This document shows, one piece after another, positions 1 to 11,200 of a stretch of 64,000 nucleotides of DNA. Both the position numbers and the translations under genes were made by a program. Within the stretch, counting starts at the first letter, position 1; each line of letters opens with the position of its first letter. Under the pieces are notes generated by a model that had not been told where the DNA came from, did not search any database, and saw only the letters and a list, made by a program, of their open reading frames with translations. This DNA comes from Anthracocystis setariae (lineage: Eukaryota; Basidiomycota; Ustilaginomycetes; Ustilaginales; Ustilaginaceae): assembly GCA_928724745.1 (NCBI GenBank), contig CAKMXJ010000037.1, positions 434,001 to 498,000 on the forward strand, written 5' to 3'.

Positions 1-3000
1 CCTCTCGAGAATCCCGAATATTATGCTGCAACCAGTGCTCCCAGCCCCACTACGCCACGACCCCCGTCCCCCACCGGTTCCATCGCAAGATCCATCCGTT
101 CCATCCGCTCCACCCCTCAAACCCCTCTCACCTTCAAATCCCAGGATCTTCGCAGCGCCCTTGGTCTCCAGGAAGCTCAGCAGAAAAAGCTCTACATGGA
201 GGGCTATCTTCTCAAGAGAGACGATCTCGGCACCGACGGAAAGCCCCTCAACGTAGCCGACGACAAGCGACGTTGGTCCGAATGCTTTGTTCAACTTTCC
301 GGCACCGTCCTCAGCCTTTGGAACGTACAGCAGATGCACGAAGCTGCCAAGCGCGGTACCGAGGTGCCTCCCGCCTACATCAACATCACCGATAGCTTTG
401 TCGACTTCATTGGTCTCCTCATCGAAGACCCCAACGTCATCCCAGGCAGCCGTGGCCGCTACCATCATGCCTTTGCCATCAACTCGGCCGGCAACAATCG
501 CACCATCTTTTGCTTCCGAGACCCGCCTCCTTTCCCTCCCGAGTCGCTCGAAAAGTGGCTTTCTCCTGAGCACCGCCAAACACCCGAGCACCGTACCGTC
601 ATTGGCTGGCTCAACCTCGGTCACCGCCACCTCCAAGCCTGGATCAACGCCATCCGCCTCGCATCCTGGGAAAAAGTGCGACTAGAGGAAATCTACACCG
701 GCGCTCTCATCCGTGCACGTCTCGGCGCCGTCGGCATGCCCGGCGCTTCACCCGACGGCGCCAAGGACGCGCCGCTCGCCTCTGCCAACGAGATGTCCGT
801 CAAATCCCCACTCGTCAAGGGCAAGATGGAAGGTTGGGTCAAAGCTCGCTTCATGAGTTCCACCGAGTGGAAGAAGGTCTGGATGGTCTTGACCGATCAC
901 AAGCCTGACGAGAGCGAATTCGGCGGCAAAAAGAAGTTCTGGAAGATCGGTAACACTCCAGGCGATCGATCCAGCGTCATGAGCGTCAATAGCGTCTCGA
1001 CAAACGCTCCAGGTGCTCCAGGCAACGACGGCAATGAGCTTCCTCCGCCGCCTGGCAGCAATGGCGCGCCCGGCGTTGCCAGCTTCTTCGAGTCCAAGAA
1101 AGACAAGAAGCCCTTTGCCACCCTCATCTATGCTGCACATGCCTTCGCCGTCTACCCATCTCGCCCTGAGCTCGTCGAGGGCTCCAGCCTCTTCAAGATC
1201 GAGGGTGTTTTCCCCTCTAGCAACGTCCTATCCGCTACCCATCGCGTCCGCAGCACAGGTTGGGTCATGCTCATGCCTGAACTTGACACCGCCGGCAGCA
1301 AGGGTGCCAACGCCGAGATGATGAAGTGGCTCATTGCCTTTATGGACTCTTTCAAGCTCTATGGTCGACCCAACAACTTTGTATGGGAAGCACGCGACCC
1401 GGTCTCGCCCTTCTTTGCATACCCCATCGGTCCTTTCAAGGACCGTCTCTTCCTTGACCGAGAGCTTGCCGAATTCCTCGAGATTGCTCGCGAAGATCAC
1501 ATCACCACTCGAGCTGCATTGCACGACATCATGGCTGCGAGGATGCGTGGCGAACGTACCAAAATTCTCCAGCCGCTCCCTACGCCTTCGCATAACGAAG
1601 ACGAAACTTCTTCCTCTCGTGATGCGAACGGGAACAAAGATGGTGAAACGCGGTCTTCGCCGCGAAAAGCTGCAGCCGAGTCCGCCAGACTGCCGCCTCT
1701 CAGCTTTGATGCGAACAAGACCCAACCCGCAGTCCCGCTTTCTACTGCTTCAGAGCAACCAGCTGGTACGTCCAAGGGCTTCGGGGACTCTGGTCGGGCC
1801 GCCTACGACGACACGAATCGCGCGCAAACCGCCTCGGCCCGACCGGACGCATATGGTCCACCTCGAGAGGCGCACATGCGTCCCGGTCAAACCGTTCCAG
1901 CCTCGAATGCGCCCACCAGCATGCAGGCTCATGCGCCTGCGCCTGCCCCTGCAGAGCCCGTTGCAATCGCGCGTGTCAACAATGCCATCAGCGCTTCTCA
2001 ACCTGCAAGTGCCCCTGTGATGACCCCACTCAACACAGCGTCGTACACCAAACCGCAGCACGAAGTTCGTTCCAGCCCCCATGCCGTTCCCAGCTCGGCT
2101 TCCGCCGTGCAGCCATCTTCTCTACCACCGCCTGTCCAGAGGCAAAACAGCCACGCCACCGAATCTTCGCTCGCATACCTTGGTCCGCCCAGTGCAACGG
2201 AATCCATGCCTCCTACCTCTCTCCCCGAGGCGACCGCATCGCGAGCTGCACTTACGTTCGGACCCTCTGGTCGCGGTGCTGAGCCGATCGACTCCGACGA
2301 GCCGCGTTCTTCCAAGCGAGTTTCCGATGTGCCCAACAATTACGACGAGAGCGCTCTTTTCTACATGGCGTCCATTTCGGACCAGCTTCCCGCCCAAGCT
2401 TCGCAGCCGGTCGTTATGCCTGCGCCCGGCCGCACCGTCGTCACCAACGAGAGCTCGCTGGCTTCTCGTCCTCAGAGCCTAGCGCCTGCCTCGGGAACCA
2501 CTTCCGCCGTCCAGTCGGAAAGCACCCATATGACTCGCCTCTCGTCCGACCAGCAGCCCGTACCCGCCGCGCCATCTGTTGAGCACGTCAAGACGGAACC
2601 GAAGGAGTCGCAGAGAGCAAGTTCGTTGCAGCACGACAGTATCAACGACGACGCTCTGGCCGCCTACTCATTCTTGGAGCAGCCTCCTTCGCCTGCGCTA
2701 AGGACAAACGAAATCGTTGCTCCTGCCAGACCCATCAAGGCCGATCGCAGCCCTGTCATGAAACCTCAACTCAGCAACACCAACTCGGTGCAGGAGGACA
2801 TCAAGCCACTTGCAAATACGTCAGTCGATAGCACTCTCGGTATCCGTCATGCAAACGTCCAGTATCCTTCCACTTTCGGCCAGAACAAGCGCGCTGCTGA
2901 GCGCAAGTCGGCCGCTCAGCTGCAAGCTCAAGCTCACCAGGAAGCTATCTCGCGACCTGGCCGTGCTGCAGGCACCAAACCCAAGGGTGCGCGCCGTCCT

Positions 3001-4281
3001 GGCTGGGTCGACGACAGCGAGGAGGAAGAAGAGGAAGAGGAGGAGGACGACGATGAGGAGGACGACGAGGAAGAGCGTGGCGTTTCCAAGGCTCCTGCCG
3101 GCGTAGCGGCACGATCTGCTGCTAGTTCTGTGCGTGGTGGACAAGACACCGCATCGCCCGTCAACCCTGCCGATTCCGTCAGCAGCCTCGGACGTAACAA
3201 CGATACGAACCTGCCGCGATCGACTTCCGGTTACGGCGCTAGCATTGTCAACGGCGCTCGCGCCGAATCGCCTGGTCAGTCTCCGGCTCGAGGGGGTGCA
3301 GCTCAGCCGCCGATGGCAGCCTACCAGCGTCAGTCCGTGTTCAACAGTCACCTCGCCGCTGCTCATGGAGATGAATCTGGATCCAACACGTCGCCTCAAG
3401 GCCCTGTGGTACGCGACCGTCAGACGTTCTTGCAGCTCAATCCCGAGGAGCAGCCTGGTGCAATGACGACGGTGTTCACTCCACACGGTCTGGTACAAGC
3501 TGGAGCACAGGACAAGGCCGAGCGATCCGCCAAGGCGCAGGAGGCTGAAGCTCGAGCCATGGGCAGTCACCTGGTCAATGTGCCCAACAAGCCTCCTCCC
3601 CCGCAGGCAGGTCTGCTTGGTGCCATCACTGCTCACGAACGCGACCGCAAGGGTGCCGGTGGATACGGAGCAACGCTTACCGAACGCGAGCGTGAACGTG
3701 TGGCTGCCGAGCGTCGTCAGCGTGAGGAAGACGCACTTCGACAACAACAGCAACAGCAGCACCAGCAGATGCAGCAGATGGCTTACTTTAACCCGATGAT
3801 GTACCAGCAGATGATGATGTCCGGTATGATGGGAGCTATGCCACCGATGGGAATGATGGGCATGGGAATGCCGCCCATGGCAGGCTTCGGCGGATCGCAG
3901 ATGGGCGGCAGCCATGTTGGAGGTATGGGCGGCGGATTCGACCCGATGATGGCACAGCAGCAAGCTATGCAGGCTGCACAGATGGCTTACATGAATGCGC
4001 TCTCCCAGGCTCACCACGAGGGTTCAGCCCTAGGCCATGGATCAGCTGTAGGTCACGGCTCGCCACCCGCGGCACCTGCTTCCACCATGGGTATGCCGAT
4101 GGGCGGGATGCCGTTTATGGCTGACCCACGCATGAGCATGATGGGCGCGCCTTTCCCTGGATGGATGTCTGCCATGGGCGGTGTTTCGTCCGAGCATGGC
4201 GCCGGAGCGGCAGCAGCATCGCCTTCTGCTGGTGCTGCGTCGGCCAAAACGAATGGCCAAGCCGATGGCCAGGGCAACTAG
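1..4281 (+). CDS. PH-domain protein, Caf120/Skg3-like (5' partial)
   Basis: The reading frame is open from base 1, so the gene starts upstream of the window; the first ATG inside (196) lies within the conserved PH region (motif YMEGYLLKRDD) and is not a plausible start. About 1426 residues are visible. A first PH-like domain spans roughly residues 60-220 and a second, split one begins near residue 272 (KMEGWVKARF) and runs to about residue 455. This pairing is typical of fungal Caf120/Skg3 proteins; Caf120 is associated with the CCR4-NOT complex in yeast. The remainder is disordered: Ser/Pro-rich, an acidic Glu/Asp run near 3020-3076, a charged Arg/Glu helix around 3680-3740, then Gln- and Met/Gly-rich tail. 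The stop is TAG. The PH assignment is firm; the exact role (mRNA turnover or cell polarity) is inferred from the family. Confidence 0.85.
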   Translation, partial: PLENPEYYAATSAPSPTTPRPPSPTGSIARSIRSIRSTPQTPLTFKSQDLRSALGLQEAQQKKLYMEGYLLKRDDLGTDGKPLNVADDKRRWSECFVQLSGTVLSLWNVQQMHEAAKRGTEVPPAYINITDSFVDFIGLLIEDPNVIPGSRGRYHHAFAINSAGNNRTIFCFRDPPPFPPESLEKWLSPEHRQTPEHRTVIGWLNLGHRHLQAWINAIRLASWEKVRLEEIYTGALIRARLGAVGMPGASPDGAKDAPLASANEMSVKSPLVKGKMEGWVKARFMSSTEWKKVWMVLTDHKPDESEFGGKKKFWKIGNTPGDRSSVMSVNSVSTNAPGAPGNDGNELPPPPGSNGAPGVASFFESKKDKKPFATLIYAAHAFAVYPSRPELVEGSSLFKIEGVFPSSNVLSATHRVRSTGWVMLMPELDTAGSKGANAEMMKWLIAFMDSFKLYGRPNNFVWEARDPVSPFFAYPIGPFKDRLFLDRELAEFLEIAREDHITTRAALHDIMAARMRGERTKILQPLPTPSHNEDETSSSRDANGNKDGETRSSPRKAAAESARLPPLSFDANKTQPAVPLSTASEQPAGTSKGFGDSGRAAYDDTNRAQTASARPDAYGPPREAHMRPGQTVPASNAPTSMQAHAPAPAPAEPVAIARVNNAISASQPASAPVMTPLNTASYTKPQHEVRSSPHAVPSSASAVQPSSLPPPVQRQNSHATESSLAYLGPPSATESMPPTSLPEATASRAALTFGPSGRGAEPIDSDEPRSSKRVSDVPNNYDESALFYMASISDQLPAQASQPVVMPAPGRTVVTNESSLASRPQSLAPASGTTSAVQSESTHMTRLSSDQQPVPAAPSVEHVKTEPKESQRASSLQHDSINDDALAAYSFLEQPPSPALRTNEIVAPARPIKADRSPVMKPQLSNTNSVQEDIKPLANTSVDSTLGIRHANVQYPSTFGQNKRAAERKSAAQLQAQAHQEAISRPGRAAGTKPKGARRPGWVDDSEEEEEEEEEDDDEEDDEEERGVSKAPAGVAARSAASSVRGGQDTASPVNPADSVSSLGRNNDTNLPRSTSGYGASIVNGARAESPGQSPARGGAAQPPMAAYQRQSVFNSHLAAAHGDESGSNTSPQGPVVRDRQTFLQLNPEEQPGAMTTVFTPHGLVQAGAQDKAERSAKAQEAEARAMGSHLVNVPNKPPPPQAGLLGAITAHERDRKGAGGYGATLTERERERVAAERRQREEDALRQQQQQQHQQMQQMAYFNPMMYQQMMMSGMMGAMPPMGMMGMGMPPMAGFGGSQMGGSHVGGMGGGFDPMMAQQQAMQAAQMAYMNALSQAHHEGSALGHGSAVGHGSPPAAPASTMGMPMGGMPFMADPRMSMMGAPFPGWMSAMGGVSSEHGAGAAAASPSAGAASAKTNGQADGQGN

Positions 4282-4596
4282 CTTTTTTTTTTCTTATCTC
4301 CGCCGACACCTATCAGAACTTGACTTATCAGCGTTATGGACACGATTTCCTTTCCGTGTTTCGACATTCCACCATCCATCCCTATGTTATTTCTCGCCAG
4401 TTTTGTCCAGTTCTCCGATATTTTCCCCACTACTGAATGAAATTGCAAATGGACTGATTGATTGCGTTGCCCCTTGACATGATGACCGAGTGATGCTGTA
4501 TATTTTACATGAATGATTGGGAATGGAAGGACGAATGTGAGTATGCTGTGTTGGAACGAATGACGAGATACGCGAGAGGATGGGCTGGGGCGAGGA
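4282..4596. other. Convergent 3' intergenic region
   Basis: 315 bp between the stops of two converging genes. It starts with a T-rich run just after the first stop and holds no supportable gene. It presumably carries both 3' UTRs and polyadenylation sites. Confidence 0.6.
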
Positions 4597-5529
4597 TTAG
4601 GATTTCCAAGCAGCAAGGGATACGAACCCTTTGTCGAATCGTTGCTCGAGACTCACCACGACCCAACTCTGATGCGATTGTTTCCACTTGGTCAAGAACT
4701 CGGCGAGACTGTCGTCGCTCCTCATTTCGCAAGAAATGAGCACAACCGTCTTGCCTGTCTCTGTGAAGACGTTGAGGGTTGCGATCAAGGCATCGAAGAG
4801 ACCGGGATTGTAGATGCAGTCGCAGCAGAGGATGACATCTACGCCCGAGTCTCGGATCTGGGGGCTGCCCGCTTTGTTGTTGCCGGCCAATTGTTCGAGC
4901 ACTTGCTTCTTCCTGATTTGAGCAGTATGTGCTGAGGGAGGGTTCAAAAAGTCGAACCAGTCCAACGTGCCTACGCCGACATTCTCTAGTCCTTCGAGGT
5001 TCTTCCTCATCAACGGGAGCAGCTCTTCCTGATCGGTTGCGAGCCACCTGTCGCTCAGCCCTGCCAAGAACGCAGGCAACGCCCCGGTTCCTGCTCCCAG
5101 CTCCAGCACTGTGGCACGCTTGAGCTGGCTCAGATGAAACAGCGTACCTTGCCTGAAGCGTATCGCAAGCTCCACCGTAGACCGCCAAAGCACACTTCCC
5201 GTGTTACCCCTGGATGATCTCAGACTCGTCACATGCTGATGGATGGGAACGATGAGCTCGCCTGCCAAGTTGCGATCCGATGTAGCACAACTCCATTTGT
5301 CGCCATCGATGGCAACGTAGATGAGATCCGACGAGTGGTTGACGTACCCGAGCCCGCCATCGTGCTCCGACTTGGCATTGAGCGTGTACAGGAGGAAGAT
5401 CTCTTCGTCCACGTCATCCACCACCCTGGCAGGACTCACACGAAGCAGCGAGTTGGGAGCACAAGGCAACTCGGCTTGCTCATCGTCTCCTGTTGGAGAC
5501 GGAGAAGAGGGACCATCGCGTATGCCCAT
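4597..5529 (-). CDS. RKM5: RKM5/METTL21-like lysine methyltransferase
   Basis: Seven-beta-strand SAM-dependent methyltransferase. Visible motifs are the SAM-binding loop ELGAGTGALP, the post-II acidic motif TDQEE, and the DxxY-type catalytic motif DCIYNPGL, which resembles yeast Rkm5, the ribosomal-protein lysine methyltransferase. The region before the fold (FLLYTLNAKSEHDGGLGY) also fits that family. The first ATG in frame is at 5529, giving 310 residues. However, the frame is open upstream to a stop near 5745 with only a TTG at 5661, so a short 5' exon could have been missed. The 3' end converges on the Caf120-like gene. The methyltransferase call is strong; the substrate is inferred. Confidence 0.8.
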   Translation of the reverse strand: MGIRDGPSSPSPTGDDEQAELPCAPNSLLRVSPARVVDDVDEEIFLLYTLNAKSEHDGGLGYVNHSSDLIYVAIDGDKWSCATSDRNLAGELIVPIHQHVTSLRSSRGNTGSVLWRSTVELAIRFRQGTLFHLSQLKRATVLELGAGTGALPAFLAGLSDRWLATDQEELLPLMRKNLEGLENVGVGTLDWFDFLNPPSAHTAQIRKKQVLEQLAGNNKAGSPQIRDSGVDVILCCDCIYNPGLFDALIATLNVFTETGKTVVLISCEMRSDDSLAEFLTKWKQSHQSWVVVSLEQRFDKGFVSLAAWKS

Positions 5530-7199
5530 TGGTGCGGGATCTGTGTTCCGGTTCGGCGAATGCGGCAGCTCGCGTGAGGAAGCCTTGGCCGTATTGGACA
5601 GCAAGCAAACCGGTGATGCGAGCGAGGAAGGGACACGGGGAAAGGAGACGGCTTTGTCCAAGACCGAAATGCAAAGGTGAGTAGCGACGTCAGGGTCTTG
5701 TAGAGCAGATTGGAAAAAAAAAAGCTGACAGAGAGACCGAAATCATGACCCAGGACTTTCGTTGAAATCTTCTTCTTCTTCTTCTTCTTCTTCTTGGCAG
5801 CCAGCGTTTTTTGGGCCGTCTCGGATGACTGTTGGCTGCGTTGCGGAGACGAAATCCAACTGTCTTCGAATCTGGAAGTACCGTAACTTTTGCACAGAGT
5901 GCAGCGCAGCGGCGGAGGATGGCGTACAAGCAGCAAGACAGGTCTCGTTACAACGCGGAGACAATGGACGAGAAACGTGGCTCAACTTACTGTAGGAACG
6001 ATCAGCTGCAAACCAATCAAATGATAATATTGACGGACTCGAAAGCAACGGCGATATCGAGGCGCGTCAACGTCACCGTCAGTGTTCAGTAGTAGTTGTG
6101 ATTTTGTCAAACTTTCTTATCGATGCAAGCGCATCACTCCCCCTCATCATCGGCCAACGCTCGGCAACCACGTAGTGTTGGTGCGTACAATACTGTATGA
6201 CACGGTGATTCCGATAGTGCTGTTGCGTTTCACCTCGGCGATGAATGCCAATGAGACATTTTGAATGACCGGCTTGTTTGTCGTCCGTCGTCAGTTTTCG
6301 CTGACACGGTGTAGTAAGTTACGAGAGCCTGCGAAGCCTGTGGTTCGAATTCGCCGCTTCGTTCATCTTGGGGCGCGGCTGAGGTCGCCCAAACGATGGA
6401 CACAGCGACGATCCACGATGCCACATGCCACCAGAGCAAGCTCAGGTAAAGTAACACAGAGACCCTCTCTAATCGATGCAAGTTGACCCAAACTCATCTC
6501 TCGCAGCAAAGGAGGGGGGTCATTTGTCTCACTCTCTCTCTCTCTCTCTCGCCCCTCAAACCCGGCTGATTACCTACCTCACCCAGATTATATGAAAAAA
6601 ACACCAGCCAAACCGAAACCGCGCACGTCAGCAGAAGAGGGGCTCGAGCGAGTGTTGGTCATGATCCTTCCAATCACCGGTCCAGTCGTGGTCCATCTTT
6701 TTGTGCGCTTGATGAGTGTTTCATAGCCTGTCGAATCTTGCCAGTGTCATGTTTTTGGCTGTGGTGAACGTCGAAGCTTGCAGCGGACAGCAGGCGAATT
6801 CGAGAACGACCATCAACCAGTCCCCATGACCGGCTTGGTGGAGCAGCAACAGATCTACCAGTTGAGGAGGAAGGACAGTGAGTGGGCATGTCTTTCGGCG
6901 AATTCGAAGGAGTGTGTGTGGACTGGGCGCTAATGCGCATCCGCATGCCCGTATCTTTGCCCGCCCAGCACGCATACGTTACACTCTTTCAAGCTGCTTT
7001 GGCAGGCAATCCTCAGCTGATGCGGCGTGTCAATTGGATGGATGGATGGATGGATGCAAGATTGATGCCTACCTTACCTGTTCGAGCTCATGTGCCTCGT
7101 CTAGTGACAAAGGCAGGCGGAGGATTTCCTTGGAATTTCCGGGATTTTCAATAAAAAATGAAGTAAAATTCAGATTTTCAAACAAACGTTCAAACGAGC

Positions 7200-7233
<34 letters not shown>

Positions 7234-8271
7234 AGACTTGTACAGTACTGTAATGCTCCCTGCAGCGCGTTCATCTCCTCTCCAGTCACCACCGTCACAT
7301 CGCATCCGTCAGAATTGTCGCGCTGCCATGCTGCAGAAATTCTAACCACGGTAGAAGCAACATGGTGGGGGGTCCGAGCGCGCCTGTCTGTCTCCACTCG
7401 CATCGATCCCCAATCACGTCTGCTCTATCGAATTCTTCTTTTTGATCCCTCGACCCCGCTTCCGCCTCCGCCTCCGCCTCTCTTCCTCTGTGCAGCGAGA
7501 GCTAGCTCAGTACCGTAGACTGATTTTGTCAACGGCAAACCATCCATTTCACCCTGTGTGCATGTGTTATTATAAATGTCGGTCTTTTGTGTCTCGAGCG
7601 GTTGCATGTTCGGGTGAGTTTGTGTGCCTGTGCCGGAAGGATCCGCGACGGCTGCTGCTGCTGCTGCTATCGTTTACTGCACTCCGACGATGAGGCGGAA
7701 TTTCCATGTGTGATTTGCGAATTCCAGGTGATGGACGTCCCCGTGTGCTCGCTCACCCATTTTTTTGGTTAGAAGTGCAGTCAGTACACAGTACTGGATT
7801 GTGTCGCAACCGGCAGGCGATTGAGTTGAGTTGAGTTGAGTCGAGTCCAGTTGAGTGTAGTCATCTTGCATCCTTTCTGGATTGGTAGAGCTTGAGAGCC
7901 GGAATTCAATTCGTTTCTTTTAGCTCCTTGCTGCTCTCACCATCGCGCTGTGCACGCCCATCTCTCCGCCTTGGCTTGGAAGCTGCAGTTCACGCGCCGT
8001 CGAGAAAGAACGCTTTCTCATCGCATCGTGCTGAATCGCATCACAAGCTCGCCGCTCCCTTTGGCATTTGTCGCTGTACACCATCCACGCGCATCGGCTA
8101 GTGTGTAGTTGCCTAGCTTTTGCTTGTCTCTCGATCATCTTCCTGTCATCCTTCCTTTCTTCCATCACCTAGCCTGTATTTGCTGACCCTCTCCTTCGAG
8201 CTCAGCGCTTGCGGTGCTAAAATCGTGTGGCTGACCCGGGATCTGCACCTGCTGCACCTCGTCTCCCCACC
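5530..8271. other. Long intergenic region with simple repeats
   Basis: 2.7 kb upstream of both flanking genes, which diverge from it. It contains a CTT tract (about 5766-5795), a CT tract (about 6533-6551), an ATGG tract (about 7037-7056), a pure A30 run (7201-7230), a perfect 12-bp palindrome TACAGTACTGTA (7241-7252) and GAGTT repeats (about 7825-7850). ORFs here are short, often without ATG, and none is recognisable. It most likely holds promoters and a long 5' UTR for the downstream GH63-like gene; a GGTGAGT at about 7614 could be a leader intron donor. Confidence 0.6.
7201..7230. repeat. A30 homopolymer tract
   Basis: An uninterrupted run of 30 adenines in intergenic DNA, ten bases before a perfect TACAGTACTGTA palindrome. 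Confidence 0.95.
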
Positions 8272-11200
8272 ATGGCGTCGCATTTTCGTAAGGTGTTTGG
8301 CTCCGGCCGCACAAAGTCCAACGCCTCATCGTCCAGCCACGGCCGCGGTCAGTCTGAAGGCGCTCAGCCCAGCTCTCAACCCGGCTCGCCTGCTTCTTCG
8401 CTTGGCAAGGCCGCCTCCCGCGCTTTCGGACGATCCGACCGTGGCGCATCGCCCAGTCCGGCTCCTTCTCCTGCTCCTTCTCCTGCCCCTACCCCTGCCG
8501 CCGCCGCTCCTCCTCCTCCTTCATCCCTCGCTCCCTCTACGCCTTCCAAGAACACCACCAACACCAACATCACCAGCTTGTCGGCTGCCACCTCTTCCCC
8601 CACTCCTCCTTCCCCCTCGCCCCAGCAGCGTGCTCCTGCACCTCCTGCCAAGAGCGGACTAGACGCGACGCCCACGCCTTCTCAGGCTCAATCGTCCGCC
8701 GTCACCCCTACCGCTGAATCGGTCAATCCGACCTCGGCTCCCACGGCTACGCAGGCTCCCGCTGAAACAGCTCCGACTGCTTCCACCGGTAGCGATCGTG
8801 CCCCGAGCGGTGACAACACCCCCAAGCTTACTCAGAAGGAGTCGACTCAGCTCGAACCTGTCTCTCCCAAGATGGTCGAGAAGCCCCTCACCATCAACAT
8901 TCCTGCTGCCAACCAGCAGGAAGCTGCGATGCCTGCTGCCGAGCTCCCAAAGAAGCAGCCCAAGGCCGAGTCCAAGCCCCCTCCGGCCGATGCGGCCTCT
9001 CCTGTGGCCAGCTCGGACAGGGGCGACGTCACTCCCGTCGGTGTCAACGGCAAATCGTCCTTCCACTCTCGCACCAACGCTGATCAGTTCCGAGCCGACT
9101 ACCATCCGGACAACGCCTCCAAGTACGCCAACCCTAACCACTACTCGGCTCGTCCCGACACCTACCACCGCAAGTCGTTCAGCGCTGCTGCTTCGTCGTT
9201 CGGCGAACCTACTCCAGCTGGATCTCGTCGCCCGTCTGGCAGCGAACACGACCTTGGTCACGGCCGCGGTCCTACTGGCAATCTCAACCAGGCCGTCGAC
9301 GCTCGTGCTCACGGCCAGCACTGGATGTCCGCCGAGGATCGACGTCTTCAGGAAGATTCGGACAAGAAGCGTCACTGGAAGCGATGGGGTCCTTACCTCT
9401 CCGAGCGTCAATGGGGTACTGTCCGTGAGGACTACTCTGCCAACGGTGACGCCTGGTCTCACTTTCCTCATGAGATGGCTCGAAGCCGTACCTACCGATG
9501 GGGTGAGGATGGCCTTGCCGGTCTCTCCGACAATCACGCCAGGATGGGACTCAGTCTTGCTCTTTGGAACGGAAAGGATCGCATGCTCAAAGAACGTCTT
9601 TTTGGTCTCGCCAACAACGAGGGCAACCACGGAGAGGACGTCAAGGAGCTCTACTGGTACCTTGACAGCACCCCGACGCACAGCTACATGAAGATGCTCT
9701 ACAAGTACCCGCAAGAGTCGTATCCTTACGAGCTTTTCGTCCGCGAGTCTCGCAACCGTAGCCGTGACGTTGCCGAGTTCGAGATCACCGACACTGACCT
9801 CTTTGACGAGGACAAGTACTGGGACGTCTTCGTCGAGTATGCCAAGGACGAGGACGAGGAAAACGCCGTTTCCATCCGAATCAGCGCCTACAACCGTGGT
9901 CCGGAGCCGGCGGATCTTCACATCATTCCTCAGATGGTCTTCCGCAACTACTGGTTCTGGCCCAAGGAGGAGCCTGCCAAGCCTAAGATGAAGCAGACTG
10001 GTGACTATGTCATTCAGGCTGACCATCCCGAGCTCGGCCGCTACCACCTTTACTGCTCCACCAGTCCCGCTCCAAGTGCCCCGCCCGCAAAGCGTGGACA
10101 GGCTCCCGAGCCTATCTCCGATGATGAAGTGGTTCCTGAGCTCCTCTTCACCGAGAACGAAACCAACTTTGAGCGTCTGTACAACGGTCAGAACCGCAAC
10201 ATCTATGCCAAGGACGGCTTCCACGACCACATCGTCCCTGCCCACCGACAGGAGAAGGACCGTCCCAAGGCCGTACAGAAGACTCGCAAGATCAAGAAGA
10301 CCGTCGTTCGCACGGAGCGACGCCCCATCGAGCGTTCTTCCGAAGATGCAGCTCCCAAGGCCAACGGTGCTTCCGCCGAGGCCGAGCCCGAAGCCGCCGC
10401 TACCGAGAAGCAGTTCGGGGTCGTAGGCCCGACCGAGGAGCAGGAGTACGAGGAGGTCGAGATCGAAGAGGAGGTTGAGGACGAAGAGACCTACTTCGAG
10501 GATCCTGACGAGTCCAAGCCCCCTCGTGATTACGTCAACCCTGGCAAGGAAGGCACCAAGGCCGGTGCTCACTATGTCTTCCGCCAGGTGCCTCCCTTCG
10601 GTGGCTGTGCCGTCGTTAGGATGAAGCTCACCCCCAGAACTCCCTCGCAGGACCCTGCGATCGATGATGATGAGCAGTTCGACAACACCGTCGAGGCGCG
10701 TCGCTCGGAGGCGGACGAGTTCTACGCTAAGCTCGTGGTGGGACCCATGTCGGACGACATGAAGAACGTCATGCGACAGGCTTTGGCTGGAATGCTGTGG
10801 AACAAGCAGTTCTACATGTTTGTCCAGCCCGAGTGGCTGCGGGGTGATCCCGGTCAGCCTGCTCCACCTCCGGAGCGTAAGAAGATCCGCAACGCCGACT
10901 GGAGGCATTTGCACATGGAAGACATCCTCTCGATGCCAGACAAGTGGGAGTATCCGTTCAGTGCCGTTTGGGACAGTGCTTTCCACTGCATTCCGCTCGC
11001 CATGGTGGACCCTGCCTTTGCCAAGAAGCAGCTGGACCTGTTCACCAGGGAGTGGTACATGAAGCCTGACGGTGCCCTGCCCGCGTACGAGTGGAACTTT
11101 TCGGATGTCAACCCTCCCGTCCATGCTTGGGCAACGTTCCGCGTGTTCAAGATCGAGCGAAAGATGTTCGGGCGCGAAGATCTCGACTTCCTCGAGCGTG

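Noticed and set aside
2821..4017. A 398-codon minus-strand ORF antisense to the Caf120-like gene
   Set aside because: His/Leu/Ser-rich shadow of the Gln/Met-rich tail; no family resemblance.
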